A stretch of 64,000 nt of DNA from Kitasatospora herbaricolor (GCF_030813695.1 NZ_JAUSVA010000002.1:496001-560000); one strand, 5' to 3'. Counted from the first letter of the stretch, positions 34,003-43,900 are shown. The notes: generated by a model from the letters alone, not told the origin. Numbers and translations: made by a program.

Positions 34003-34854
34003 GTGGAGCTACGTACCCTGCGCTACTTCGTGGCGGTCGCCGAGGAACTCCACTTCGGCCGGGCGGCGGCCCGCCTGCACATGAGTCAGCCACCGCTGAG
34101 CCGGGCGATCAAGCAGTTGGAGACGGAGACGGGTGCCCTGCTGTTCACCCGCTCGCCGGCCGGCGTCGCACTCACCCCGGTGGGCGCGGTGCTGCTCGAC
34201 GAAGCCCGGGCCCTGCTCGACCGGGCCGAGCGGCTGCGCCTGCGGGTGAGCGCGGCGGCCGACGGCGCCACCATCACCATCGGCATCCTGGGCGACGGGA
34301 CGGACCCCGGCACCGCCAGGCTGGCCGCCGCCTTCCGCGCGAGCCACCCCGGTGTCGACGTCCGCATCCGCGACACCGACCTGACCGACCCGACCTGCGG
34401 GCTGCGCGCCGGGCTGGTCGACGTCGCCCTGACCCGTGCACCCTTCGACGAGACCGCCCTGACGGTGCGTGGGCTGCGCTCCGACCCGGTGGGGGCGGTG
34501 CTGCGCGCCGACGATCCGCTGGCCCGTCGCGGGCACCTGAAGCTGGCCGACCTGGCCGACCGCCGCTGGTTCCAGTTCCCGCAGGGCACCGACCCGGCCT
34601 GGCAGTCGTACTGGAACGGCGGCGAGCCGCGCGAGGGGCCGGTGGTGCGCGTCGTGCAGGAATGCCTGCACGCCGTGCTCTGGAACGGCACGATCGGCCT
34701 GGCCCCGCTCGGGCACGACCTGCCGGCGAACCTGGCCGTGGTTCCGCTGGTCGACATGGCGCCCAGCCGGGTGGTCGCGGCGTGGAACGACGGCGACACC
34801 AATCCGCTGATCCGCTCGTTCGTCGGGATCGCGACGGCCGCCTACCAGCCCTGA
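34003..34854 (+). CDS. LysR-family transcriptional regulator
   Basis: 283 aa. N-terminal winged helix (ELRTLRYFVAVAEELHFGRA, LHMSQPPLSRAIKQLE) and an effector domain of two alpha/beta lobes from about residue 90 (TITIGILGDGTDPGTARLAA). GTG at 34003 lies immediately after the palindrome at 33977 and has no ribosome site, so the transcript may be leaderless. Divergent from DoxX, which is the probable target. Ligand unknown. Confidence 0.9.
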   Translation: MELRTLRYFVAVAEELHFGRAAARLHMSQPPLSRAIKQLETETGALLFTRSPAGVALTPVGAVLLDEARALLDRAERLRLRVSAAADGATITIGILGDGTDPGTARLAAAFRASHPGVDVRIRDTDLTDPTCGLRAGLVDVALTRAPFDETALTVRGLRSDPVGAVLRADDPLARRGHLKLADLADRRWFQFPQGTDPAWQSYWNGGEPREGPVVRVVQECLHAVLWNGTIGLAPLGHDLPANLAVVPLVDMAPSRVVAAWNDGDTNPLIRSFVGIATAAYQP

Positions 34855-35004
34855 ACGGCCGGCGGCGGGCAACGGGAGCCGGCCGCGTGGTCCTCCCCCA
34901 GGCGTCCCGCGGATCCGACCGCCCGCTGCCCCGAACCCGGTGGCCGGACCCGCCCCCGGCCGATCCCCCACCGACACCGCTCCGGGGCGGCGAGCAGAGG
35001 CCGG

Positions 35005-35307
35005 TCAGGCGAGCGGTTCGGCGTCCAGCCGGATGACCTCGGCCGGTCCGGCCCGGAACGCGGGGCTGGCCGCGTCGGCCTCGATCATGTGCGGGGTGAC
35101 GTCATGGGCGGCGAGTGCGTCCTGCGACGACCACAGTTCGACGAGCACGAAGCGGTCCGGCTCCCCGGTCACCCGGTGCAGGTCGTACCGGAGGCAGCCG
35201 GGCTCGGCCCGAACGATCGGGGCCAGGCGTTCGAAGGCGGCGATCTGCTCGCCGCCCCGGCCGGGCCGGGTGGTGATCAGGATGACGAGGTGAACCGGCT
35301 GTGACAT
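35005..35307 (-). CDS. antibiotic biosynthesis monooxygenase (ABM) family protein
   Basis: 100 aa. VHLVILITTRPGRGGEQIAA, EPGCLRYDLHRV, RFVLVELWSSQDALAAHDVT and HMIEA are the pattern of the dimeric ferredoxin-like ABM/YgiN fold. Members include quinol and polyketide monooxygenases acting without cofactor as well as proteins of unknown function. ATG at 35307. Divergent from the DUF1269 gene and convergent with LysR. Confidence 0.88.
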   Translation of the reverse strand: MSQPVHLVILITTRPGRGGEQIAAFERLAPIVRAEPGCLRYDLHRVTGEPDRFVLVELWSSQDALAAHDVTPHMIEADAASPAFRAGPAEVIRLDAEPLA

Positions 35308-35478
35308 GCGCGGAAGGCTACCCGGTGCGCCGGCGGGGGGTGTTGGCCGGGTCGGCGGTGGCCCGTCCACCCCGACGGCGCCCCGGCACTCACCCTTTCG
35401 GGCCCGGAACGCGGCGCGGGCCGCCGGGGGATCCGACGATGAAGGTGCGAAACCCTGCCCGCCCGGAGATCGGAGACC

Positions 35479-35985
35479 GTGATGCCAACCCTGACGGTGT
35501 GGCGCTTCCCCACCCCGACCGGGGCCGACGCGGCCCTGGAGAGCCTCAAGGAGCTGCACCAGCAGCAGCTGATCACGGTGCAGGACGGTGCGGTGGTGAA
35601 CTGGCCGGAGGGCGCCAAGAAGCCCAGGACCCGGCACCTGGCCAACCTCACCGGCCGGGGCGCCCTGGGCGGGGCGTTCTGGGGGATGCTGTTCGGTGTG
35701 ATCTTCCTGGTGCCCATCCTCGGCCTCGCCGTCGGCGCGGCCTTCGGCGCCCTCGGCGGCTCGCTCGCCAAGGCCGGCGGCATCGACGAGGACTTCATCC
35801 GGCAGGTGCGCGAGAGCGTCACGCCCGGGACGTCCGCCCTGTTCGTGCTGAGCTCCGACGCCGTGCTGGACCGGATCCGGACGGCCTTCGAAGGCTGGGA
35901 CGCCGAGTTGATCCAGACGAACCTCTCGGCGGAGGAGGAGTCCCGGCTGCGCGAGGCCTTCTCGGAGGACCACGAGAGCCACTGA
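35479..35985 (+). CDS. DUF1269-like membrane protein
   Basis: 168 aa. Starts with a GTG-ATG pair. The first 60 residues are soluble (LTVWRFPTPTGADAALESLK); a Gly-rich hydrophobic hairpin (GALGGAFWGMLFGVIFLVPI, GLAVGAAFGALGGSLA) occupies 62-105; the end is an acidic helical tail. This is the DUF1269 pattern. Function unknown, possibly envelope stress. A strong terminator follows. Confidence 0.85.
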   Translation: MMPTLTVWRFPTPTGADAALESLKELHQQQLITVQDGAVVNWPEGAKKPRTRHLANLTGRGALGGAFWGMLFGVIFLVPILGLAVGAAFGALGGSLAKAGGIDEDFIRQVRESVTPGTSALFVLSSDAVLDRIRTAFEGWDAELIQTNLSAEEESRLREAFSEDHESH

Positions 35986-36051
35986 TCCCCACGGATCCCC
36001 TTGCTCCGCCTGATCCCCGTTGATCCACGCGAGCGGCACCCCACTGCACCC

Positions 36052-36107
36052 CACGGCGCCGCGCGGACCGGAGGGCCTCGCCGCCGTCCGGTCCGCGCGG
36101 CGCCGTG
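36052..36107 (+). terminator. terminator after the DUF1269 gene
   Basis: Perfect 21-bp stem (arms 36052-36072 and 36087-36107) with a 14-nt loop, 66 bp after the stop codon. Confidence 0.85.
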
Positions 36108-36215
36108 CGCCTCCGTCCACGGGACCGGCGGGTTCACCCCGCCGGGGGGATGCCGCGCCCGGCGGCCGGGGTCAGACTCGGTGGCGTCCGCCTTCCCGAG
36201 GAACCGGAGGCTTCC

Positions 36216-36455
36216 GTGAGCGACCTCAAGTTCGAACAGAAGCGCTCGTTGTCCCGCCTTGAGGCCGCCGACCAGCTGGAGGCGCTCGCCGCCGCCCTAA
36301 GGCACGGCGGCACCGCGGAGCTGCAGCTGGGCCCGGGGGTGCTGAGCCTGCGGGTGCCCGACGAGCTGCGCAGCGAGCTGGAGGTGGAGGTGGACGGCGG
36401 GGAGTTCGAGCTGGAATTCGAACTCAAGTGGTCGAACACCCGCCCCACGGGCTGA
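36216..36455 (+). CDS. amphi-Trp domain protein
   Basis: 79 aa. DLKFEQKRSLSRLEAADQLE and ELEVEVDGGEFELEFELKW match the small amphi-Trp domain, named for an amphipathic strand and a terminal Trp. Role unknown. GTG at 36216 follows GGAGG by 5 nt. Convergent with the lipid kinase; a hairpin separates them. Confidence 0.83.
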   Translation: MSDLKFEQKRSLSRLEAADQLEALAAALRHGGTAELQLGPGVLSLRVPDELRSELEVEVDGGEFELEFELKWSNTRPTG

Positions 36456-36480
36456 ACAAGGACGGCGGCACCCCGTACGA

Positions 36481-36498
36481 GGGGCGGGTGCCCGCCCC
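36481..36498. terminator. bidirectional hairpin
   Basis: GGGGCGGG/CCCGCCCC around TG, between two convergent genes (stops at 36455 and 36500). Confidence 0.6.
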
Positions 36499-36499
36499 G

Positions 36500-38008
36500 C
36501 TACCGGTGCCGACCGCGCCGGGGCGCCGCGGGCTCGGCCGGAGGACCGGTGGAGAACGCCTGGCGCAGAAGGATCGCCCGGTCGACGGCCGGGCGGTGCG
36601 GGGTGCCAGGCCGCTTCCGCGGCACCCGCACCCGCAGGGCCAGCGGCTGGATGGTGAGCCGCACCGGTGTGGGCATCAGCACGGCCTCGCCGTCGATGCC
36701 GACCGGGATCTCGGCGGCGTCCGACTCGACGACCACCTCGTGGGCGAGGAAGGTGCTCAGCCCCTTGGCCTGGCGGCCGCGGAGCAGGCCGGCCGCCTGG
36801 GCGGCGTTGTCGACGGTGATCGCGACGACCCCGAGCCGCCCGGAGTCGAGCCGGGCGCGTCGGCCCAGCCCGGCCGCGTCCCCCGACCCGTACGGGTTGT
36901 TGCTCACCAGCAGGGCCTTCGGGTCCTCGATCACCGGCCCGCCGTCGATCCGGACGACCAGCCGGGCGCCCTGGCGGCCGGAGAGCATCTCGGGCAGCAG
37001 CTGCAGGATGGTGCCGGTCTTGTCGTCGCGGTAGGCGGGGCTCTGCACGACGCCCGCGTAGGCGCCGAACGAGGCGTTGTTGACGAAGGTCCGCCCGCCG
37101 ATCAGGCCGAGGTCGAGGCGGATCTCGACCCCGTCGTCCAAGGCGTCCAGCCCGGCGTCCGGCCGGTCCCGGTCGAGGCCGAGGTCCATCGCGAAGTGGT
37201 TGCGGGTGCCGGCCGCGACGACGAGGAAGGGCAGCCCGAACTCGGCGGCGATGCCGGCGACCAGCGCCTGGGTGCCGTCGCCGCCCGCGACCCCGAGCAG
37301 GTCGGCGCCGCCGGTCGCGGCGGTCCGGGCGAGCGCGGCGACGTCGACCTGCCCGGGGCCCTCCAGCAGCGCGACCTCCGCGCCCAGCGACCGGGCCTTG
37401 TCGTCGAGTGCGAAGCGCCCGACCTTTCCGCCGCCGGAACGGGGATTCATGATCAGGAAGGGCCGGGCCGGCCGCGGCGTCCGGACCTCGGGCATGCCGG
37501 ACCTCGGCCGGCCCCTGGTCACCGCCGCCCTGGCGGCGGTCACCGCCGTGGCGGCCAGCAGGAGCACCAGCACGATCACCCAGAGCTGGTGCCGGACGAT
37601 GTAGTAGACGGTCACGGCGACGGGCACCGCGACGGCCACCACGGCGCAGGCCCAGCGCAGCGGGCCCCGGTTGCTGAGGAACCACCAGAGCGCGGCGAGG
37701 GTGGCCGCGAGGCCCAGGACCCCGACGAGCAGGACGGCGAGGCTGGTCAGGCCGCCCAGGAGCAGCAGCACGACGACTCCGAGCGCCGCCACGCAGGCCA
37801 GCCGGGCCAGCCAGCGCTGGGCGGCCGTCACCGGTTGCCGCGGCGCACCGGCGCTCCCGGCCGTGGACACGGCAGGCCGGGACGCGCCGGGTGCGGGGGC
37901 GCCAGGTTCGGGGGCGCCGGGCGAGGGGGCGCCGGGTTCAGGGGCGCCGGGCGAGGGGGCTTCATGGCTGCCCGCCCCGTCCCGGGCCGGAGGCTCGACA
38001 TCGGTCAT
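36500..38008 (-). CDS. membrane protein with diacylglycerol kinase catalytic domain
   Basis: 502 aa. Residues 12-45 are a GAPEPGAP-type Pro/Gly repeat; about 60-165 contain four membrane helices (LARLACVAALGVVVLLLLGG and following); from 190 the DAGK domain follows with FLIMNPRSGGGKVGR, GVAGGDGTQALVAGIA (nucleotide loop) and VVAAGTRNHFA. It would phosphorylate a lipid such as diacylglycerol, or a sphingosine-like lipid, at the membrane. ATG at 38008 follows GGAGG. Fusion to an N-terminal membrane module is larger than a typical 300-aa YegS/DgkB. Confidence 0.9.
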   Translation of the reverse strand: MTDVEPPARDGAGSHEAPSPGAPEPGAPSPGAPEPGAPAPGASRPAVSTAGSAGAPRQPVTAAQRWLARLACVAALGVVVLLLLGGLTSLAVLLVGVLGLAATLAALWWFLSNRGPLRWACAVVAVAVPVAVTVYYIVRHQLWVIVLVLLLAATAVTAARAAVTRGRPRSGMPEVRTPRPARPFLIMNPRSGGGKVGRFALDDKARSLGAEVALLEGPGQVDVAALARTAATGGADLLGVAGGDGTQALVAGIAAEFGLPFLVVAAGTRNHFAMDLGLDRDRPDAGLDALDDGVEIRLDLGLIGGRTFVNNASFGAYAGVVQSPAYRDDKTGTILQLLPEMLSGRQGARLVVRIDGGPVIEDPKALLVSNNPYGSGDAAGLGRRARLDSGRLGVVAITVDNAAQAAGLLRGRQAKGLSTFLAHEVVVESDAAEIPVGIDGEAVLMPTPVRLTIQPLALRVRVPRKRPGTPHRPAVDRAILLRQAFSTGPPAEPAAPRRGRHR

Positions 38009-38171
38009 GGATCCTCCGTAGCCGCGACGGGCGGACCGGACGGACCGGGGCCTCGCGGGCCCCGCCCGGTACCTCTGGGTTCGACGGTAGCCCCGTGTCC
38101 CGCTCTCCACCCGGTGCGGCGCGCGGCCGGGGGCACGCGCCGCTCAGGGGAACCACGCCTCGCGGGCCGGG

Positions 38172-39704
38172 TCAGTTCCAGGGGGTGACGGTCAGGGCGA
38201 TCCGGGCGTCCGCGCCGAGGACGGGGCGGATGGTCTCCGGCAGCGGGATCTCGGCGCGCCAGACACCGGCGGCGGGGTTCACGTCGGCCAGCGGCGGACC
38301 GCTCGGCGTGTAGTCGCGGATCGCGCCCTCGACGGTGCTGTTCCACACCGCCCAGACCTCGGGCGCGGCGCCCGCGGGTGCAGCGGCGGCGCCGTTCCGG
38401 GAGCCGACGTCGACGATCAGGATGTCGTCCAGGTCGGCGGTCTGCTCCAGGTGGTCGCCGAAGCTGAGGAACCCGTCCACCCTGCGCAGCGACAGCACCC
38501 GCAGGTGCAGAGCGTGCCGCACGGGGCCGGCACCCTCCCGCGGGGCCAGCCGGCTGCAAAGGAAGGTGGTCACCAGGGGGACGTCCCGCTCCGGACCGCC
38601 GTCCGTTCGGGTGCGCGGCAGCTGGACCGGGCACCAGTGGGACGCCGTCTGCTCGTGCATCACGATCGGCAGCCCGCGCACCGACAGCCGCACCTCGGCC
38701 TGCCACTCCACCTGGTCGTCGGCCGGCAGCCGGTGCCCGACCAGGGCCGAGGCCACCCGCAGGTCGCCGAACAGGAAGCGGCGCAGGTTCTGGTAACCCT
38801 CCTCTGAGTTGACCAGCCCGTAGCTGCCGCTGTGCGAGCGGTGCACGTAGGCCCGGTGCGCGCCGGGGACGTAGGCGTTGTCGATCTGCACCAGCCCGTC
38901 GCTGCGGGCCCCCACCACCGCCGAGGACAGGCCCATCGCGACCCCGTAGTCCGCAGGGTTCGTGCCGACCAGGCAGAAGACCCGCTCCGGCGGGAACCCG
39001 CCCGGCATCTGCCGGGGGTCCCAGCCCTCGGGCGGCCCGTCCCGGTCCTGGAGCCCGGCCGGGGTCAGGTACTCGTACATCCGCTCCGGCCCGAAGATGT
39101 CGGCGCCGTTGATGCCGGTCGCGTCCCGCAGGCGCTCCAGCAGCCCGAGGCCGTGCTCGAAGGCGATGCCGCCGTGCGGGGTGCCGTAGGTGAAGAGCTT
39201 GTCCACGTACGCCCCCGGGTCCTCGCCGCGCTCGGGGAGGACCTTCTGCAGCAGGCAGCGACAGATGAGGCCGCCCATCGAGTGCGCCACCAGGTGCACC
39301 CGCGGCACGCCGGCCTTGGCGCGGATCTTCTCGATCAGCGCGAGCAGGCTCCCGGCGGCGTTCTCCAGCCGGTACTCCTCCGGCTGCGCGCCCCAGCTGC
39401 TCGCGGCGGCGTCGTAGAAGCGGTGCACCCAGACGGTGTTCGCCGGCACCTTCTCGGCCGCGTCCAGATAGGCCTCCTGGCCGCCCTGGACCCGGATCTC
39501 GTAGCCCTCGTCGAGCAGCAGGCGCAGCAGCGGGCTCTCGAACTGGTAGAAGCTCGGCTTGTTGCCGGCCCCCACCCGGATGTGCGTCGACCCCTCGTTG
39601 AAGCCGTAGAACGGGTCCGCCACGGCCTTGTCGATGCCTCGGGTGTCGCCGGCGAAGCCGCGGACGTACACCACCGGGAGCGTCTCGTTGGCGGGCATGG
39701 CCAC
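38172..39704 (-). CDS. alpha/beta-hydrolase, lipase-like, with C-terminal beta domain
   Basis: 510 aa. VVYVRGFAG gives the first strand and oxyanion region; VHLVAHSMGGLICR holds the nucleophile elbow (Ser in HSMGG); TYGTPHGGI is the typical PGAP1/lipase continuation. The candidate catalytic Asp lies in SSAVVGARSDGLVQIDNA and His in HRSHSGSY or nearby. About 180 C-terminal residues (WQAEVRLSVRGLPIVM, LHLRVLSLRRVDGFLSFGDH) look like a beta-sandwich. No signal peptide, so cytosolic. Substrate unknown. ATG at 39704, preceded by a GGAGGT-like site. Confidence 0.85.
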   Translation of the reverse strand: MAMPANETLPVVYVRGFAGDTRGIDKAVADPFYGFNEGSTHIRVGAGNKPSFYQFESPLLRLLLDEGYEIRVQGGQEAYLDAAEKVPANTVWVHRFYDAAASSWGAQPEEYRLENAAGSLLALIEKIRAKAGVPRVHLVAHSMGGLICRCLLQKVLPERGEDPGAYVDKLFTYGTPHGGIAFEHGLGLLERLRDATGINGADIFGPERMYEYLTPAGLQDRDGPPEGWDPRQMPGGFPPERVFCLVGTNPADYGVAMGLSSAVVGARSDGLVQIDNAYVPGAHRAYVHRSHSGSYGLVNSEEGYQNLRRFLFGDLRVASALVGHRLPADDQVEWQAEVRLSVRGLPIVMHEQTASHWCPVQLPRTRTDGGPERDVPLVTTFLCSRLAPREGAGPVRHALHLRVLSLRRVDGFLSFGDHLEQTADLDDILIVDVGSRNGAAAAPAGAAPEVWAVWNSTVEGAIRDYTPSGPPLADVNPAAGVWRAEIPLPETIRPVLGADARIALTVTPWN

Positions 39705-40903
39705 CTCCGCAGGTCAGCACTCCTCGTCGCCCGGCAGCCGGGCGGTCGATGAAGATGGTGGAGAGTACTTGATCCGGGGATCGCGGCTGTCCAACAGCTC
39801 GTCGGCGATGCTGAATGTCCGTCCCGTTCGCCGAATCATGGGTGCAATCACGTGCAGTGACAATTCCGGGCCGAACCCACGGACTGTGTTCGCTCTCCGA
39901 ACCACGTGCCCGATGTGCCGCGTCGCCGATGGATCCGTCGAATTCCGTGCCGCGCCCGGGACATCGGTTGTCGATCTGATGGAGCAGGGTTTTCAGGCTG
40001 ACTGCGACCCGCCGAAGCCGTGGCGAACCCTCTCCTCGAAACCGGGCCCGACGGACGGACATGGATTTCGGCAGGGTCAGGGAATCGATGTGCCATCCAC
40101 TCTATGCCCGCCCCCGCGGAGGCGTCCAACCCTCCCGGCCGGTGAATTCCCGAATTCCCGAACCCCCCTCCCGGGGATCGGCCCGTACCGGGCGGGCCGA
40201 GGGACAATGGCTTCAACCCGTCAATTCCGCTCTCCCGTAGGTCGGTCGACCCCGGAGACAGTCCTGTCCACCAGGTCACCTGTTCCATGAACCGAGGCCG
40301 TCCGACCACCCCCACCCCGCCCCGCCCGGCCACGGGGTCCGGCGGACGGCACCGGCAGCGGGCGCGGTGGACGGATATTCGACTCACCGTCACCACGGCG
40401 CCCGCCGCGACCATCCCCGCCGTCCGGGGCGGCCACGGACGTGGCGTCACGGTGTGTCACCCGATCGGCTTCCCGCCCCGGTCACACCGGGGACCACCCC
40501 GGTGACGGCTACGCTCCGCACCCGGATCCGCAGGGCCGGCCGAGCACGGCGGACGAGCGCGGGCCGGACGCCCGGACACGGGCCGTGACCTTCACACCCC
40601 TGGCCCGAACACCGAGCAGGCGGGCCTGGCCACCGAGCAGGCGGGCCTGCCGCACCGCCGACCGGCCGCCAGGGCCACCCGTCTGACGGCGCGGCACGGC
40701 AGGCCACCGCCCCGGGACGGACCGGCCGCGCCGGTGCACCGACGCGGATCCCGGCCGGTACCGAGGGCGGTACGGGTGCCTCGTGGTGGTTGACTGTCCG
40801 TACAAGTCGGATCGCTCGTCGACCCGGCCCGCAGACGAGGCGACCGGCCGAGCGGCTCGGACCGGTCGTCCCCCTGCGCACCGACCGCGACAGGGGTGGA
40901 AAC
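39705..40903. other. long gene-free stretch
   Basis: 1.2 kb. The left third (39740-40010) is less GC-rich than the surroundings and has mixed codon-position bias. Short frames on both strands (for example a minus-strand 63-codon frame at 39714-39905) show no family features. A 19-bp direct repeat CACCGAGCAGGCGGGCCTG occurs at 40610 and 40631. Could be decayed sequence. Confidence 0.45.
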
Positions 40904-41101
40904 ATGATCGTTCTGGTGCTGCTCGGCGCCTTGGCGCTGACCGTCTGCGGCTGTGTCTGCGTGGTGTGGGCGGATCGCGGCGGACCTCGCTGGGTCCGGG
41001 CGGTGGCGCACGTGACCCTCGCCCTGGGTGAGACGCTCCACCGAGCCCGGAAGCGCCGCTGCCGGAGCCTGAACCAGTCGGGCGACTCCACCGGCGACTA
41101 G
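40904..41101 (+). CDS. small membrane protein
   Basis: 65 aa. One membrane helix (MIVLVLLGALALTVCGCVCV) with two cysteines, followed by a basic amphipathic tail. ATG at 40904 is preceded by GGGGTGGA. Not recognised; may be a short regulatory peptide or chance frame with good start signals. Confidence 0.5.
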   Translation: MIVLVLLGALALTVCGCVCVVWADRGGPRWVRAVAHVTLALGETLHRARKRRCRSLNQSGDSTGD

Positions 41102-41220
41102 GACCACCGGGCCGACCGGCCCCGCGCTGCCGCCGCGACCGCGTGAGCCCGGCGCCGCCGACCGGAGCGCGGCCCGGGAAATGGGTGGAGGTACCCGGCC
41201 GGAGCTGTCACGCTCCCCGG

Positions 41221-41565
41221 ATGGGTGCGATGGATGCGGTGGCAGGCAGGGTGGCCGGCGGAGCAACCGTGGAGTTCCGGCCCAGCGGCTCGTCCATGGT
41301 GCCGCTGATCCGCAGCCGGCAGCAGGTGGTGGTGGCCCCGGTCGACCCGTCGCGGCTGGAGGTCGGGGACATCGTCCTCGCCCGGGTGGCCGGGACGGTG
41401 TACCTGCACCTGGTCTCGGCCGTGGACCAGGCCAGGGGGCGAGTCCGGATCAGCAACAACCGGGGCCACGTCAACGGCTGGACCGGCCACGACCGGGTCT
41501 TCGGCATCTGCCTGAGGGTCGACGGCGTCCCCCGGACGGGCGCGGCCGCCAAGGCGCTCGGCTGA
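41221..41565 (+). CDS. S24/S26 peptidase-like protein lacking the catalytic lysine
   Basis: 114 aa. The fold of LexA/signal peptidase I is recognisable: PSGSSMVPLIRSRQQVVVAP has the Ser-Met-x-Pro nucleophile motif, LEVGDIVLARV the next strands. Where the general-base Lys is expected the sequence reads VYLHLVSAV, so His replaces the usual Lys-containing motif. Probably binds or senses peptides, or is an unusual protease; without Lys classical activity is doubtful. ATG at 41221; AGCTGT... upstream is not a clear ribosome site. Convergent with ligA. Confidence 0.75.
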   Translation: MGAMDAVAGRVAGGATVEFRPSGSSMVPLIRSRQQVVVAPVDPSRLEVGDIVLARVAGTVYLHLVSAVDQARGRVRISNNRGHVNGWTGHDRVFGICLRVDGVPRTGAAAKALG

Positions 41566-41670
41566 AGCACGGGCCACGAGCGGCCCGCCGCGCACACCCC
41601 CGGCATCCTCCGGCGCGCCGACGAGGCCCTCGACGGCACCAGCAGGCCCGCCGCCGGGACACCTTCCCCG

Positions 41671-41696
41671 GGGCGGCGCCCCCGGGGGCGCCGCCC
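41671..41696 (-). terminator. terminator downstream of ligA
   Basis: Perfect 26-bp palindrome with half-site GGGCGGCGCCCCC, 7 bp past the ligA stop codon. Confidence 0.75.
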
Positions 41697-41703
41697 GCCC
41701 GGC

Positions 41704-43758
41704 TCAGGACAGGTGGTCGGCGACGAGGTCGGCGAACTCCTCCGGGGTGAGGATCCGGATGCCGAGCTGCTCGGCCTTCGCTCGCTTGGAGCCCGCCTTC
41801 TCCCCGGCGACCAGCAGGGTGGTGCGCGAGGACACCGAGGAGGAGGCCTTGCCGCCGGCCCGTTCGACCAGCTCGTTCATCTCGTTGCGGGACAGGGCGG
41901 CGAGGGCGCCGGTCATGCTGCCGGTGACGACCACCGCCTCCCCCGCCAGCGGACCGCCCGCGCCGGAGGCACCGGCCCCCTCGGCGCCGCCCGGGGCCGT
42001 GCCGGCCGGCGCCGGCGCGGTGGGCGTGGTGACCGTGGTGCCGACGCCGTGGGCGGCGAGCTTGTCCAGCACGGGGGCGAGCTCGGCCAGCTCCTCGACG
42101 ATCACCTGCGCCTTCTCGGTGCCGATGCCGTCCACCTCGGCCAGCGTGTCGGCGTCGGCGGCGCGGATCGCCGCCATGCTCCCGAAGTGGGCGGCGATCC
42201 GCCGCGACATGGTCCGGCCGGTGCCACGGACGCCGAGCGCGCAGAACACCCGGTTCAGCGGCTGCGCGCGGGCGGTCTCGATCGCGGCCAGCAGGTTGTC
42301 CGCGCTGGTGTCGCCCATCCGCTCCAGGCCCAGCAACTGCTCCCTGGTCAGCGCGAAGAGGTCGGCGACGTCCGCTACCAGGCCCGCGTCGACCAGCTGC
42401 ACGGCCCGGGTGCCGCCCAGGCCCTCCACGTCCAGCTGGTCGCGCCCCACCGCGTAGCGGATCGACGCCACCGCCTGGCAGCCCCGGCCGCGGACGCAGC
42501 GCCAGCGCTGCTGCGTCCGGTCGATGGCGTCCCCGCAGCGCGGGCACACCTCGGGGAAGGCGATCGGCTGCTCGGCCCCGGTGCGCTCCTCCACGAGCGG
42601 CGCCTCCACCCTGGGGATGACGTCGCCCGCCCGGTAGATGAACACCTGGTCACCGATCATCAGGTCGCGGCGGGTGATGTCCGCCGGGTTGTGCAGGGTG
42701 GCGTACGTGACGGTGACCCCGTCGATCACCACCGGCTCCAGCACCGCGCGCGGCGCGATGATCCCCGTCCGGCCGACGTTCCACTCCACCTCCAGCAGCC
42801 GCGTCACCTTGTGCTGCGCCGCCAGCTTGCGGGCGACGGCCCAGCGCGGCGCGCGGGAGCCGGAGCCGGCCTGCTCCTGGTCGGCCGCGGAGTCGGCCTT
42901 CACCACCACGCCGTCGATCCCGAACGGCAGCACGGCCCGCAGGGCGGCGATCTCGTCGACCCGCTGCTGGACCTCCTCCACCGTCGCGCACCGCCGCGGG
43001 GCGGCCTGGGTGCTGGCCGCGGTGTTGGCGCCGAGGTCGGCGAGCCGGGCCAGCAGCTCGCTGTGGCCGAGGCCGGGCAGGCCGGTGGCGCTGTAGGCGA
43101 AGAAGGTGAGCTCGACCCGGTAGGGGCGGTCCTTGGCGCGCAGGGTGCCGGCGGCGCCGGAGCGGGGGTGGGCGAACGGCAGGGCGCCGTGGGCGGTGCG
43201 GATCTCGTTCGCCTTCTCGAACTGGTCCGTGGTGAGCAGCACCTCGCCGCGCAGCTCCACGTCCAGCGCCTCGCCGAGGGTGGCCGGCAGGCCGAGGACG
43301 TCGCCCGCGGCGTGGGTGATGTCCTCGCCGGCCAGGCCGTCCCCGCGGGTCAGGATCCGGGTGAGCCGGCCGGCGCGGTAGCGGGCGGCCACGGCCAGGC
43401 CGTCGAGCTTGGGCTCCACGCACCAGCCGTCCACCGGCCGGCCCAGCCGGCGCTCCAGCCCGGCCGCCCAGGCGGCGAGCTCCTCGGCGGAGAAGACGTT
43501 GTCCAGGGAGAGCATCGGCACCGAGTGCGGGACGTCGCCCACCACCGCGCCGCCGGCGACCTTGCCGGTCGGCGAGTCGGGGAGCACCTCTTCCGGGTGC
43601 GCGCCTTCGTAGGCCTCGATGGCGCGCACCAGCGCGTCGTACTCGTCGTCACCGAGCGGGGTGGAGCCGTCGGTGTAGTAGGCCGCGGCCGCCCGGACGG
43701 CGGTGGTGACGGCGTCGGCGTACGCGGCGGGAGAGGCCAGAGTGGCTGCGTCCTTCAT
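41704..43758 (-). CDS. ligA: NAD-dependent DNA ligase
   Basis: 684 aa. Seals nicks in DNA using NAD. Adenylation motif EPKLDGLAV (the Lys receives AMP), [17 protein letters not shown] fold region [14 protein letters not shown], Cys4 zinc finger CPRCG to CVRGRGC, helix-hairpin-helix repeats ([27 protein letters not shown]) and a C-terminal BRCT domain ([20 protein letters not shown]). All domains are complete. Start ATG at 43758 chosen by family length; ATGs at 43767 and 43770 are close and none has a good ribosome site. Streptomycetes may carry two LigA proteins; motif variations here (for example SVKADS-like region) hint that this may be the secondary one, which I cannot decide. Confidence 0.93.
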   Translation of the reverse strand: MKDAATLASPAAYADAVTTAVRAAAAYYTDGSTPLGDDEYDALVRAIEAYEGAHPEEVLPDSPTGKVAGGAVVGDVPHSVPMLSLDNVFSAEELAAWAAGLERRLGRPVDGWCVEPKLDGLAVAARYRAGRLTRILTRGDGLAGEDITHAAGDVLGLPATLGEALDVELRGEVLLTTDQFEKANEIRTAHGALPFAHPRSGAAGTLRAKDRPYRVELTFFAYSATGLPGLGHSELLARLADLGANTAASTQAAPRRCATVEEVQQRVDEIAALRAVLPFGIDGVVVKADSAADQEQAGSGSRAPRWAVARKLAAQHKVTRLLEVEWNVGRTGIIAPRAVLEPVVIDGVTVTYATLHNPADITRRDLMIGDQVFIYRAGDVIPRVEAPLVEERTGAEQPIAFPEVCPRCGDAIDRTQQRWRCVRGRGCQAVASIRYAVGRDQLDVEGLGGTRAVQLVDAGLVADVADLFALTREQLLGLERMGDTSADNLLAAIETARAQPLNRVFCALGVRGTGRTMSRRIAAHFGSMAAIRAADADTLAEVDGIGTEKAQVIVEELAELAPVLDKLAAHGVGTTVTTPTAPAPAGTAPGGAEGAGASGAGGPLAGEAVVVTGSMTGALAALSRNEMNELVERAGGKASSSVSSRTTLLVAGEKAGSKRAKAEQLGIRILTPEEFADLVADHLS

Positions 43759-43900
43759 ACGGATCATCATGGCGGGCGGCACTGACATCGGGCCCGGCGG
43801 CGCACGGCCGGGCCCCTGGAGCACGCCGGCCGCCGCGGGCGCACACCAGGTGCCCGGACCACCCGGCGGGCGCACCCGGGGGCGCTGCTAGCCTGACCGC

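Noticed and set aside
40610-40649. 19-bp direct repeat considered as an attachment site
   Set aside because: Period of 21 bp, no integrase or tRNA gene in the window; most likely local slippage.
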